DNA of 64,000 nucleotides from a bacterium (lineage in GTDB: Bacteria > Bacteroidota > Bacteroidia > B-17B0 > Aurantibacillaceae): assembly GCA_029945625.1 (NCBI GenBank), contig JAQSCW010000043.1, positions 1 to 64,000 on the forward strand, written 5' to 3'. Position numbers and translations under genes: made by a program. The notes beneath the pieces are model-generated. The model worked only from the letters and a program-made list of their open reading frames with translations. It made no database searches and had not been told where the DNA came from. Below, piece after piece: positions 34,611-43,423 of this stretch; the stretch's first letter is position 1, and each line of letters opens with the position of its first letter.

Positions 34611-34681
34611 CACCACCACCCGCTCACGGTGCACTCCCGGCTATTTGCTGATTTTTATTTTCTATTCCATCATAATCTGGT

Positions 34682-34689
34682 TATCTTTA
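34682..34689 (+). promoter_or_regulatory. -7 box of the DUF1573-yajC-ybbR-coaE cluster
   Basis: TATCTTTA ends 8 bases before the ATG at 34698, giving a leader of only a few bases. Confidence 0.55.
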
Positions 34690-34697
34690 CGGCCATT

Positions 34698-35153
34698 ATG
34701 AAGAATTTGATTTTTGCGGCTTCCCTGCTAGTATTGATGTCTTGCGAGAATAAAAGCGACCAAGGAAAAGTGGGCTCGGAGGACGTTTCCAACTCGGCCA
34801 GTGCCGATGGAACCACCAACTCCAATCTCCCGGAAATAAAATTTGAAGAAGAAGTATTTGATTTTGGCCGGATCACACAAGGTGAAAAAGTGAGTCATGC
34901 CTTTGCTTTCAAAAACATTGGAAAAAAGAATCTGATCATTAGCGGAGCCAGCGGAAGTTGCGGCTGTACTGTACCCGAGTGGCCAAAAGAACCCATTAAA
35001 GCAGGTGAAAGCGGCGTCATCGACGTGGTTTTCAGCAGCGAAGGAAAACGTGGTCTTCAGGAGAAGACAGTGACCGTGGTGACCAATTGTGAACCCGCTA
35101 CCCGAATCATCCGCATTAAAACGGAGATCATAGTAGCCGAAACAGCAAAATAA
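34698..35153 (+). CDS. DUF1573 lipoprotein
   Basis: A 151-residue lipoprotein from the ATG at 34698. The signal peptide ends LLVLMSC with the lipobox cysteine at about residue 14. After a Ser/Thr/Asn-rich linker, residues 50-148 form a DUF1573 (ASH/MSP-like) immunoglobulin fold with FDFGRITQGEKVSHAF and the conserved cysteine block SGSCGCTVPEWP. The family is universal in Bacteroidota, commonly in front of yajC as here; its function is not known. A GTG at 34629 would extend it but is upstream of the promoter box. Confidence 0.88.
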   Translation: MKNLIFAASLLVLMSCENKSDQGKVGSEDVSNSASADGTTNSNLPEIKFEEEVFDFGRITQGEKVSHAFAFKNIGKKNLIISGASGSCGCTVPEWPKEPIKAGESGVIDVVFSSEGKRGLQEKTVTVVTNCEPATRIIRIKTEIIVAETAK

Positions 35154-35194
35154 AAAACAAACCAATATAAACCAATATCTAACAACACAACAAC

Positions 35195-35515
35195 ATGAAC
35201 CAATTACTGATTTTAATGGCGCCACAAGGAGGACAAGGAGGTGGCATCATGTCATTTTTACCGCTCATCGCCATCGTGGTCGTATTCTACTTTTTTATGA
35301 TCCGCCCCCAAATGAAAAAAGCAAAAGATCAAAAAAAATACATCGAGGCCTTGAAAAAAGGAGATAAGATCCTTACCATTGGAGGTATTTACGGAAAAAT
35401 AGTGGAAGTGAGAGAAGACGCCACCATCATTATGGAAGTGGAAGACGGTACCAAAATGAAGATCTCTAAAAACGCTGTATCAAACGACGCTACTCCTACT
35501 TTGAACCAAAATTAA
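35195..35515 (+). CDS. yajC: Preprotein translocase accessory subunit YajC
   Basis: A 106-residue protein with one transmembrane helix (FLPLIAIVVVFYFFMIRPQ) and the short soluble domain of YajC, including KKYIEALKKGDKILTIGGIYG. YajC associates with SecDF in the Sec translocon. The N-terminus has the Gly-rich stretch APQGGQGGG usual before the helix. It lies between DUF1573 and a YbbR-like gene, the common Bacteroidota arrangement. The stop is 5 bases before the next start. Confidence 0.93.
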   Translation: MNQLLILMAPQGGQGGGIMSFLPLIAIVVVFYFFMIRPQMKKAKDQKKYIEALKKGDKILTIGGIYGKIVEVREDATIIMEVEDGTKMKISKNAVSNDATPTLNQN

Positions 35516-35520
35516 TAACG

Positions 35521-36483
35521 TTGGGCACAACGAACACAAAATATTCTTCCGATAAAAAAAAGCCTGGTAAAACCAAGGCTTTTTTTATTTGTTTGTTGAT
35601 CGCCTCCTTTTTATGGGTCGTGCACTCCTTAAACACCGTGTATACCTACACCATCAAAGTGCCCGTTACGTTTAAAAATCTTCCGCGTAATAAAAAACCT
35701 CTGGTTCAATTGCCCGAACACCTCAATCTTGATGTAAAAGCCAGCGGACTTAGACTGGCGCTAATTTTGTTCAATAAAAAATTTAAGCCACTCGAAATTG
35801 ATTTTAATAGTCTTAAGTCTGTAAACCGAAACCGAAATTACGTTCTTTCAACTTCCCAACTTAATTTTAAAAGTGTGTTTAAATTCGAAACACTCATTAA
35901 GCACATCAGTCCCGATACGCTCTATTTTTCTGAAAAGGTAAGCTATCAAAAAACGGTACCCATCAAAGTGCCTTTATATATTAAATGTATGGAGGGGTAC
36001 GGACACAAAAAACCTGCTTTAAATTTTTCCTACCTAACGATATGGGGCGATACTGCACAACTTGATAAGATCGATACTCTTTATACACAGGCTCTCACAC
36101 TTACCAATTTGAATAAAAGTGTAAACACAAACCTTGACCTCTTAAGTCCCGGCAGTGAAGTATATACTTCTGTAAATGAAGTTAATTTATCAATTGAGGT
36201 AGCTAAATTAATTGAAGAAACCATAGCGGTTCCTGTCAAAGACATTCATGCGGCGGGGAAAGGTCAGATCAACATTTTCCCGTCCACCATAAAAGTAACG
36301 TTTACAACGCTTCAAAATAATTTTAACAGAGAAGATACCGTCTTATTTAAAATGATGATTAATAGCGAAAAAATGGACCGGCACACCAATAAATGTCCCG
36401 TTTTTGTGGGCACTGTTCCCGGTAATATCACCATCATGAACATCGAACCAAAAGAAGTTGAAATTTTGATCCTTAAAAGATAA
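35521..36483 (+). CDS. YbbR-like (CdaR-type) protein
   Basis: A 320-residue protein with one N-terminal transmembrane helix (FFICLLIASFLWVVHSL) and periplasmic YbbR-like repeats: VYTYTIKVPVTFKNLP near the start and TVPIKVPLYIKC and AVPVKDIHAAGK further in. In Firmicutes, YbbR/CdaR controls the diadenylate cyclase CdaA; no cyclase is in this window. The start is a TTG at 35521, 5 bases after yajC. It overlaps the coaE start codon by one base, so the cluster is probably one transcript. Confidence 0.82.
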   Translation: MGTTNTKYSSDKKKPGKTKAFFICLLIASFLWVVHSLNTVYTYTIKVPVTFKNLPRNKKPLVQLPEHLNLDVKASGLRLALILFNKKFKPLEIDFNSLKSVNRNRNYVLSTSQLNFKSVFKFETLIKHISPDTLYFSEKVSYQKTVPIKVPLYIKCMEGYGHKKPALNFSYLTIWGDTAQLDKIDTLYTQALTLTNLNKSVNTNLDLLSPGSEVYTSVNEVNLSIEVAKLIEETIAVPVKDIHAAGKGQINIFPSTIKVTFTTLQNNFNREDTVLFKMMINSEKMDRHTNKCPVFVGTVPGNITIMNIEPKEVEILILKR

Positions 36484-37064
36484 TGACAATAGGTTTAACA
36501 GGAGGCATAGGAAGCGGAAAAAGCGTTGTAAGCAAATTGCTGGAAATAATGGGTTGCGCCGTATTTAACAGCGATGAAGCGGCTAAAGATATTTATCTGA
36601 ATGCCGACGTAAAGGAAAAGGTAATCGCTTTGCTTGGGGCCGACAGCTACAACGAAAAAGGCGGCATCGAAAGAAGAGTAATCAGCTCAAAAATTTTTAA
36701 CGACACCCTACTTCTGCACCAATTAAATGGTATCATTCACCCCGCCGTAAAGGAAAAAATGCGGCAGTTTGCCGAACTGCATGCCGGAAAAATTATTGTG
36801 AAAGAAACTGCCTTGTTGTTTGAGACACATTTAGACAAGGAGGTAGACAAAATTATTGTGGTGACTGCTGATGAAGAACAGAGGGTAAAACGCGTGATGG
36901 AACGAGATGGTTTATCGGAGGCCGACGTGCTTTTAAGAATAAAAAAACAGCTTCCACAAGAAGAGAAGGTTGAGAGAGCCGATTTTGTGATCACAAATAA
37001 TGAAAAGGAACTGCTAATTCCCCAGGTAGTGAAGGTGTATGAAAAACTAAAAAACTTAGGGTGA
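36483..37064 (+). CDS. coaE: Dephospho-CoA kinase
   Basis: A 193-residue CoaE, the last step of coenzyme A synthesis (phosphorylation of dephospho-CoA at the 3' hydroxyl). The P-loop is GLTGGIGSGKSVV, the lid and substrate segments include CAVFNSDEAAKDIY, and VKETALLFETHLDKEVDKII and VVTADEEQRVKRVMERDGLS are the conserved later blocks. Length is normal. The ATG overlaps the YbbR stop (TAATG). Confidence 0.95.
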   Translation: MTIGLTGGIGSGKSVVSKLLEIMGCAVFNSDEAAKDIYLNADVKEKVIALLGADSYNEKGGIERRVISSKIFNDTLLLHQLNGIIHPAVKEKMRQFAELHAGKIIVKETALLFETHLDKEVDKIIVVTADEEQRVKRVMERDGLSEADVLLRIKKQLPQEEKVERADFVITNNEKELLIPQVVKVYEKLKNLG

Positions 37065-37115
37065 TACTTTCCTAAGGATTGAGATCAATAAATCCAAAAA
37101 AGAGCTAAAAATCTT

Positions 37116-37523
37116 ATGCACAAAAAGGATTATATACAACGACAATTCGAAGAATTTGGAAGGGTATTAGCACTCATCCTTGGCTCCAAAAAACAAAAAG
37201 ACTGGGAAAAATTTGAAATTGAAATTGACGAGGCCATACGAAAATTTACGTCTCTCGAAATAGATGCGGTGGAGAAGCACAACGATGAGGAATTTGAAAA
37301 GGTAGTTATTAAGAATCCCGCTCTCAGCCAGGAACAGAGAAAGATTCTGGCAAACCTCCTCTTTGAAAAACTAGAATTCTACCTGCAAGGAGATGATCTT
37401 GAAAATTTTGTCTTCTTAAAACAGAAATGTCTCGCCCTGTATTCCTATTTGCAGGACAATGCCACCAACAATGAATTTGACCTGGATGTACATTATAAAC
37501 TGGAAATTTTAAAGGAGATGTAG
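37116..37523 (+). CDS. Conserved-looking hypothetical protein (helical)
   Basis: A 135-residue, highly charged, almost entirely helical protein without signal peptide, with the features of a cytoplasmic coiled-coil or TPR-like bundle (for example QRQFEEFGRVLALILGSKK and QEQRKILANLLFEKLEFYL). It begins 51 bases after coaE on the same strand and may belong to that transcript. No family is recognised and no function is claimed. Confidence 0.7.
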   Translation: MHKKDYIQRQFEEFGRVLALILGSKKQKDWEKFEIEIDEAIRKFTSLEIDAVEKHNDEEFEKVVIKNPALSQEQRKILANLLFEKLEFYLQGDDLENFVFLKQKCLALYSYLQDNATNNEFDLDVHYKLEILKEM

Positions 37524-37604
37524 AAACGAAATTAGATTCCAACACTTTGTTTTATTTCTACTACTGGCCTTTGTTTTTGTACCTGAGAATACCGTTTCGC
37601 TGCA

Positions 37605-37798
37605 ATGTATAGAAGGGCTTTTCAAAACTTCAACTACGTAACCGACAAAAGTTCGCTTAAAGATGCAAAACAAAATTAGTGAGGACAAATGAAAAGAAGT
37701 TTGCCCTTCAGTACGAATTGGTTTGTCAGAACGATGATATTACCGCCCAATTACGTAAGACAGCTATAAGTGACTTGCCTTTTAATGGTTGGTTTTGA
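37605..37798 (+). pseudogene. Possible fragments of a TPR-type regulator
   Basis: Between coaE's neighbour and the next gene about 340 bases lack an intact gene. Two short frames resemble pieces of a TPR-containing sensor or regulator: 37605-37679 reads MYRRAFQNFNYVTDKSSLKD, and 37691-37798, in another frame, reads EKKFALQYELVCQNDDITAQ. The pattern of a K-x-x-F-x-x-x-Y-E segment after a Y-x-x-x-D-S-S repeat is common in such proteins. Frame change and small size point to decay if real; this is weak. Confidence 0.2.
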
Positions 37799-37862
37799 AT
37801 AAGGATTTGGTTAATAATTTTGTTGAAGACTAACTATAAAATGATAATTTTGAGTAAATTCT

Positions 37863-38099
37863 ATGTCTTGGAGATATTATAGTAATCTTGAACTAGCCAA
37901 TCTTTTAAGTATTACCGAAGAAGAATTTCATAGGGTGACTAAGAGGTTAATAAAAATGGATTTTAGAAGGGAATTGAAGCAAATTAAAGTTAAAAATCCC
38001 GATATTTGGCTCAACAAGAACCATAGTATAAGATTAGTGGATCCAAGGAATTCTAACAATTATGATGGAACAGATATAGATATTTATTCTTATATTTAA
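37863..38099 (+). CDS. Small hypothetical protein, first of a two-gene unit
   Basis: A 78-residue, AT-rich gene with no recognised family. The N-terminal half, LANLLSITEEEFHRVTKRLI, could be a small helical DNA- or protein-binding element; the C-terminal half is polar and ends NNYDGTDIDIYSYI. It is followed after 6 bases by a 240-residue unknown gene, so the two are probably translated from one message. The composition differs from the coaE region and from the dihydroorotase-like gene. Confidence 0.6.
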   Translation: MSWRYYSNLELANLLSITEEEFHRVTKRLIKMDFRRELKQIKVKNPDIWLNKNHSIRLVDPRNSNNYDGTDIDIYSYI

Positions 38100-38105
38100 T
38101 GTAAA

Positions 38106-38828
38106 ATGAGTACTACGTATATTGATATAGTATTTGAAGGGAGTAAGTTTTCGCCAACAAAGCTAAAGGAACTTACAAACTTGGATATTGAAAGTCTTGC
38201 TGAGTATGGCGAAATGGGAAAAAAAGGTCGCTATAAGGGGAAGCCTATGCCTTACGGGTTAGGGCTGCTTAAAATATCTCAAATCTCATCTGAGAATGTT
38301 AATAGGTCACTTAAAAGGATTATAGATAGGTTACTGCTTAAAAAGTCTGCCTTGTCAAAAAGTGGCGTCGATGAAATAACGTTAGACCTTGAGAACTTTT
38401 CACAAGAGGATATAGAGATGACTATTGATAGAGAAATTATTAAAAAAGTATCGAGTTTGAATGCAAGTATAGATATTTCGTCTACGACAAACTTTGAAAA
38501 ATATTATCTTTATCATTCAGTAAAAAATAAACTGGAACACAGATTAAAACCGAAGTCCTTTCAGGCAATGGAGAAACATTGGATGAATGAGATCTATACT
38601 ACTATAAAGGCCGATAATCAATTGACAAAAACTTTCACGGATGATCAGGCGGAAAGATTAAACTACTTGTTTTCGAAGAAAATTAATGATGAGAAAGCAT
38701 TACTCGTCGGAGTTTCTTATTCTGTATTAATGTCGGCAATGATTCTGTATATTGTAAAATATATCCAAGAAGAGGACTCCGAAAAAATACCAACTTTTGA
38801 AAAGGTTCTAAAGGAAAATTACTCCTAA
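38106..38828 (+). CDS. Hypothetical protein, second of a two-gene unit
   Basis: A 240-residue protein of unknown family. Residues 1-55 (TTYIDIVFEGSKFSPTKLKE) look like a small alpha/beta domain with some resemblance to immunity-type DUF4279 proteins, but this is weak. The middle is charged and helical, and the last 50 residues contain one likely hydrophobic helix, LVGVSYSVLMSAMILYIVKYI, so the C-terminus may sit in a membrane. The gene is AT-rich and stands between core genes as a small island with 37863-38099. Confidence 0.6.
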   Translation: MSTTYIDIVFEGSKFSPTKLKELTNLDIESLAEYGEMGKKGRYKGKPMPYGLGLLKISQISSENVNRSLKRIIDRLLLKKSALSKSGVDEITLDLENFSQEDIEMTIDREIIKKVSSLNASIDISSTTNFEKYYLYHSVKNKLEHRLKPKSFQAMEKHWMNEIYTTIKADNQLTKTFTDDQAERLNYLFSKKINDEKALLVGVSYSVLMSAMILYIVKYIQEEDSEKIPTFEKVLKENYS

Positions 38829-38915
38829 GTTTCTCGGTGTCCGCCTTGTCAATAACAATCAGACTCGTGTCGTCGCAGGTACATATACAATTACCGGTTT
38901 GGCCCTCACAAAAAA

Positions 38916-40181
38916 TCAATTAAAATAACTTTTACTCCCCCTTACCACACCAACAACCCTACCCTGCAAGGCTCTTCCGAAAAATGGCGAGTTTTTTGAC
39001 TTCGAATTATTTGAACTTTCGGTGAGTATTGTTTTCTCGCTCAACGAAAATAATGTGAGGTTGGCTTCAGCTCCCGCCTTAATGAAAGGCTCCTCCATGT
39101 TTAAGATCCGGCGGGGACCCGTAGTAAAGGCCCGGACGATGCTCTCACCTGATTTTTCCTTTAATCCCTCCAGGGCACAGTTAAATGCTGTTTGCAAATT
39201 AATCATCCCATTATCGGCATGATCAAATTCCAGTTCTTTACTTTCTGAATCCTGTGGCAAATGGTCGCTCACAATCACATCAATTATGCCACTTTCTACA
39301 GCACTGCGCAATGAATGCACATCTTTTTTGGTGCGCAGCGGCGGATCAAGCTTGTAATTGGTGTCGAACTCTACCAGACAAGAATCATCCAAAAAAAGAT
39401 TCACGGCAGCTACACCGCAGGTAATTCCGAGTCCTGCAGATTTGGCCTTTTTAATAAGCTCCACACTTCCGCGTGTACTAATGGTTGGTATGTGTAATTT
39501 GCCTCCCGTGTATTCAAGAATTGAAATATTTCTTTGCACCATCAGTTCTTCCGCCAATGCAGGAATTCCCTTTAGTCCCAGAGAAGTGGCAGTTTCGCCC
39601 TCACTCATTTGACCTCCCGCCGAAATGCTCCCATCATTACAATGCGTGACGATGAATGAATCAATATTGTTGGCATATTGTAAGGCCCGAAGTACGGTGC
39701 CTGCATCACTTATCACATGTTTATAATCGCTGAAGGCAACCGCTCCCGATAGTTTCATGTCATACATCTCTGCCATGTCCTTGCCCTTTCCCTCCTGCGT
39801 AATCGTCCCCAGAGGCAATACTTCCACAATTTTATTTTTTGATTTGTTGAGCAAGTATTCTATTTGTGCTTTAGTATGCAGTGCAGGCTGATTGTAGTTG
39901 TGAACACACACGGTGGTGAAGCCGCCTGCTGCCGCGCACGCCATCATACTTTCAAGAGTTTCCTTGTGTTCAAAGCCCGGATCGCAGCTCACCGCTTGCA
40001 TGTCCACCCATCCGGTGCTTACACACAACCCTTCTGCCTCTATCACTTTCACATTTCCCTTCGCCGCAATCGTGCTCTTCATTTCAGTAATTTCGCCACC
40101 CTCAATAAGGAGATCCATGGTTCTGTTATGGTAATCACTTCCTTCAGAAATAACCCGCGCTTGTTTAATCAATATGTTCAT
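38916..40181 (-). CDS. Dihydroorotase-like amidohydrolase lacking metal ligands
   Basis: A 421-residue protein with the overall sequence of a class I dihydroorotase (amidohydrolase fold). The expected metal and catalytic residues are missing. The HxH strand (DxHVHLR in active enzymes) reads VDMQAVSCDPGFEHKETLES; the site usually read as HxxH-ST reads LHIPTISTRGS; and the late D-H-x-P-H site reads SDHLPQDSESKE. The fold blocks MACAAAGGFTTVCVHN and VTHCNDGS remain. It is probably an inactive paralogue that assembles with aspartate carbamoyltransferase, as known for the PyrC-prime type of other bacteria, or has another role. It lies 6 bases after the BatA-like gene on the same strand. Confidence 0.8.
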   Translation of the reverse strand: MNILIKQARVISEGSDYHNRTMDLLIEGGEITEMKSTIAAKGNVKVIEAEGLCVSTGWVDMQAVSCDPGFEHKETLESMMACAAAGGFTTVCVHNYNQPALHTKAQIEYLLNKSKNKIVEVLPLGTITQEGKGKDMAEMYDMKLSGAVAFSDYKHVISDAGTVLRALQYANNIDSFIVTHCNDGSISAGGQMSEGETATSLGLKGIPALAEELMVQRNISILEYTGGKLHIPTISTRGSVELIKKAKSAGLGITCGVAAVNLFLDDSCLVEFDTNYKLDPPLRTKKDVHSLRSAVESGIIDVIVSDHLPQDSESKELEFDHADNGMINLQTAFNCALEGLKEKSGESIVRAFTTGPRRILNMEEPFIKAGAEANLTLFSLSEKTILTESSNNSKSKNSPFFGRALQGRVVGVVRGSKSYFN

Positions 40182-40187
40182 GGTGTC

Positions 40188-42239
40188 TTATTTTAAAAGT
40201 CTTAATAGTGAAACTTCAATAACAATGAATAACAAGGCTAAAATTATAAATAATTTCCATAATTTTTTTCCCTCTGTTTCAAACATCACCTGCGCCGAAA
40301 CACTGCCCGATGTATCATCAATGAGGCGCACCGACCGCCAGCCCTTTTCAGCAATGATCTTTTCAAGTTCATCTTTGGTATACGACCTAAGATCCGACTC
40401 TTTTCGTGAATAATTGAAGGCCAAGGGTAAAATGCGCACATTATTTCGCATCACTTCATAGTAGCCTGGAACTGAGATTTGCCCTCTGGTATACAGAGAT
40501 AAAGCATTGTTAATGACCCTCACTTCGGGAATCATATCTGCTTCTCCTTCAATTTGCCGAATATGAGGCGCCTGATCTGTTAAACTCAAATCATTTTTGA
40601 GAGGAATGATCACATTTAAACTCACCGGATAAAACAAAGGCGGCGCCTGCAAACTACTAAAGCTCATCTGATAAAAAGTTGGCACAAACAAAGCATGTTT
40701 GGTAAAATTGCTGCAAGTTTCATTCAAAGGCACCGAAAACAAGTACAATCTTGCATTATTGAAGCGCGTTACTCCAAAAAAAGAATCGCCATTTTGCAAG
40801 GATAATATGGTTTCAAAATCGGTATGTGAAGTTTTCTGCAACTTAAAGTGTTTATTCACCAAAGGCAGATTCATACGTTCTTCTACTTTTTCAAACACAC
40901 CCTTGTAAAAAGATGAGGCATATTCTATTTTGTCGCTCTTTTGCGGCACACTGTCAAGTTCGGTGAGAGCCGGAAGTTGTAAGGCCGCTAGAGCCTGACT
41001 ATAAGAGTCCCTGTTCGCATCTAGGGCGGGAATGATCACAATAGCGCCACCCTGAGCAGTAAACTTCAGAAGTTCTGCCACCAATCCGCTGCTAAGGTCC
41101 CGAAGTTGATTGAGAACAAGGATATCACTTGTTTTGAAGGAACTGTAATCGATGGTTAGTTCAGAAAAATTCCGAAAATAAAAGAGACTGTCGCTTCTAA
41201 ACAAGGAAGAAAAAGAATTTTCAGATTTCTGGGCCGCTCCGTTGATGAGTGTAATGTTTACATGTGGCTCTGCGTTAAATGCAAAAAACAATTCGTCATC
41301 AAAATGAATGGGGTAATCGTCAATTTTTACAGAGCCGTAGTTGAAGCCTTCCAATTTGCTTTCAAACGTAAACTTGATCTCAGTGTTGGAGTTTGCCTCT
41401 ATGGAAAACGAAGCTATCCCTGCCTGCTCTTTGTTTAAGGTAAGTCTGGCCGTACCTGCTTCTATTACTGATGACCCGTTGTTAACGATCTTTACATGTA
41501 GTTTTTGAATAAATCCTTTCTGTTGAAGTGGTGTTTCAAACCAGCACGAATCCACATATACGTTATTGACCTGATTGGCCGCAAGCGGAATAAGGATGGT
41601 TTTAATAGCCGTATCAATTGTGGCAGCCTCAATGTTGAACGTGCTTTTTTGCGCATCCGACAAGGCTATTATTTTCTTGTTGGGCACATGCGCAGAAGAG
41701 AGAAAGTCGCTTTGCCTCTTGAGTACATCTCCCAGCAAACGAACGGCACTTGAGGGCTTGATCTCCTCCAACACATTCAACGCATCTTCTTTGGTGTGGA
41801 AACGCTGATGTTTGCCTTCAAAGTCGTTGGTAATGATTTGGAATCGATCGGCATTATTGAAAGCAGTAATAATGTCTTTGGCCTGAGCTTTTGCAACCTG
41901 CAGCAAAGGACCCTGCTTACTCACATTATCCATGCTATAGGAATTATCAACATAGATGGAGACCGCCGATTTGCCTGCGCCGGTGCCTCCTGACTTTTCA
42001 TCTTTTATAACAGGCTGGCTGAACGCAAGTACCAGAGCGGCAATGGTCAAGCAGCGGAAAAGCAATACCAATAGCTCTTTTAACCTCGAACGGGATTTAC
42101 TTTCCTGTTGTAACTCCTTCAGAAACTTAACATTTGTGAAATACACCTTTTTGTATCTTCTAAAATTAAAAAGGTGGATGACAATTGGCAGGGCTAGTGC
42201 TGTTAATGCCCATAAGAACAAGGGAGATGCAAATGTCAT
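40188..42239 (-). CDS. BatA/VWA-domain membrane protein
   Basis: A 683-residue membrane protein. Residues 1-80 are an N-terminal BatA-type domain (FLWALTALALPIVIHLFNFRR and a second helix LLFRCLTIAALVLAFSQPVI). A von Willebrand A-like domain follows with the first MIDAS strand VSIYVDNSYSMDNVS; DxSxS is present. The remainder is a large beta-rich domain, and a C-terminal helix (LFIILALLFIVIEVSLLRLL) anchors the end. Related proteins in Bacteroidota belong to Bat aerotolerance or envelope systems of unclear mechanism. It is cotranscribed with the dihydroorotase-like gene. Confidence 0.85.
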   Translation of the reverse strand: MTFASPLFLWALTALALPIVIHLFNFRRYKKVYFTNVKFLKELQQESKSRSRLKELLVLLFRCLTIAALVLAFSQPVIKDEKSGGTGAGKSAVSIYVDNSYSMDNVSKQGPLLQVAKAQAKDIITAFNNADRFQIITNDFEGKHQRFHTKEDALNVLEEIKPSSAVRLLGDVLKRQSDFLSSAHVPNKKIIALSDAQKSTFNIEAATIDTAIKTILIPLAANQVNNVYVDSCWFETPLQQKGFIQKLHVKIVNNGSSVIEAGTARLTLNKEQAGIASFSIEANSNTEIKFTFESKLEGFNYGSVKIDDYPIHFDDELFFAFNAEPHVNITLINGAAQKSENSFSSLFRSDSLFYFRNFSELTIDYSSFKTSDILVLNQLRDLSSGLVAELLKFTAQGGAIVIIPALDANRDSYSQALAALQLPALTELDSVPQKSDKIEYASSFYKGVFEKVEERMNLPLVNKHFKLQKTSHTDFETILSLQNGDSFFGVTRFNNARLYLFSVPLNETCSNFTKHALFVPTFYQMSFSSLQAPPLFYPVSLNVIIPLKNDLSLTDQAPHIRQIEGEADMIPEVRVINNALSLYTRGQISVPGYYEVMRNNVRILPLAFNYSRKESDLRSYTKDELEKIIAEKGWRSVRLIDDTSGSVSAQVMFETEGKKLWKLFIILALLFIVIEVSLLRLLK

Positions 42240-42347
42240 ATGCCCTAAAAATACTAAAATACCACGGGCCTACAAACCCCTTGGCGGGCTAATTTAACAA
42301 AGATTTATACAATCTACCCGGCTTCATAGAGCTGCCCAAAATTGTTG

Positions 42348-42355
42348 TATATTTA
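42348..42355 (+). promoter_or_regulatory. -7 box of the 42380 membrane gene
   Basis: TATATTTA lies 24 bases before the ATG at 42380. Confidence 0.5.
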
Positions 42356-42379
42356 CGGGTAAGAAGTAGACTAGCATAC

Positions 42380-43021
42380 ATGAATTCAGCAATCGCCTCC
42401 ATTGGTAAAAATCTCATTCTCGTTGGTATAGTAATTGTATCCACTCTTAATTTTTTTTACGGTTGGCTCAACTGGAAAGAACTTCTCGGCATTCAAAGTA
42501 TGGTGGGACTTGCTTATGTATTTTTAAGCTGTTACGAATACCTGAATGCCAGCTTCAAAGCCTCTTTGCCTGTACAACGTTACCCCTACTTCAGCAGTCA
42601 TTTTTTTATGTTCAGAGCGTTAAAGATCGCTTTGTTTGTATCGTTCGCCTTATTATTATTTAGTTCGGGAAGCCGGGTCAAGTACATCTATCCCATCTGT
42701 CTGCTCATTGCCTCTACTGAGGGCATCATCACCTACCTAAAATACAAGCGCTCCCTCTGTTTTGTAAATATTTACGCCAATTATTTATTGATTGTTGAGA
42801 ATTCAATCTCCAAATTATTTGCCTCCGAGATCATGATCGTTGAATTCAGACACGACATCTTTTATTTTGTGAAAAAGAACCGCAAATCAGTACAAATTAA
42901 ACTCGAACACATTCACTACCGTGAGAATTTTATTCAGGCCATTAACGAGTGGATCATTCGCAACAACGTAACGGTGAGCGAAGAATCAAAAGTGAAGATC
43001 AGTGAACTGATTGTTCCTTAG
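42380..43021 (+). CDS. Hypothetical membrane protein
   Basis: A 213-residue protein with four likely membrane helices in residues 10-125 (ILVGIVIVSTLNFFYGWL, SMVGLAYVFLSCYEYL, ALKIALFVSFALLLFSSGS, YIYPICLLIASTEGIITYL) and a soluble C-terminal domain of about 80 residues. No family is recognised. It is transcribed alone from its own promoter, divergently from the BatA-like operon. Confidence 0.7.
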   Translation: MNSAIASIGKNLILVGIVIVSTLNFFYGWLNWKELLGIQSMVGLAYVFLSCYEYLNASFKASLPVQRYPYFSSHFFMFRALKIALFVSFALLLFSSGSRVKYIYPICLLIASTEGIITYLKYKRSLCFVNIYANYLLIVENSISKLFASEIMIVEFRHDIFYFVKKNRKSVQIKLEHIHYRENFIQAINEWIIRNNVTVSEESKVKISELIVP

Positions 43022-43224
43022 TCCCAAGCATTTGAGCCGGAGTTTCATTACGGTTTAAAGAGAAACAAAGCCCAACTTGAACAAAAGAATGTCGATCAAG
43101 GACTTTATCAAGACAGTAGAACTGACGACTATGTAATTATTGATTTTTAGACCTGCTGAATTAAATGCAAGTGAACGAAAAAGGTTTAATGAAAAACACA
43201 TAGATTTCCCCGGGGCTTAAATAT

Positions 43225-43395
43225 TTAGTCAGCTTGTGTAGCTTGTAGTGCTGGTGGTGGCTCGGTTTGTACTGTTGGTTGTGGCGGTGTTTCGTAATGG
43301 CGTGAATTCTGCACCCATATCATTTCGGGAGCCTTCACAACGTCAACCTGTGTTGGCCGCGGTGTATTGTCGATCTTTGGTGTTTCGTTAGGCAT
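43225..43395 (-). CDS. Small proline/threonine/glutamine-rich peptide
   Basis: A 56-residue frame starting ATG at 43395 and ending TAA at 43225. The product is unusually rich in Pro, Thr, Gln and Glu, with no hydrophobic stretch (for example TPRPTQVDVVKAPEMIWVQN and TPPQPTVQTEPPPALQATQA). It begins 29 bases after the stop of the membrane protein gene at 43424 and may share its transcript. Such a sequence looks disordered. No family is known; it was too small to be listed as a standard open reading frame. Confidence 0.45.
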   Translation of the reverse strand: MPNETPKIDNTPRPTQVDVVKAPEMIWVQNSRHYETPPQPTVQTEPPPALQATQAD

Positions 43396-43423
43396 TTTAT
43401 ATTTACTATTTATTGGTTACTAA

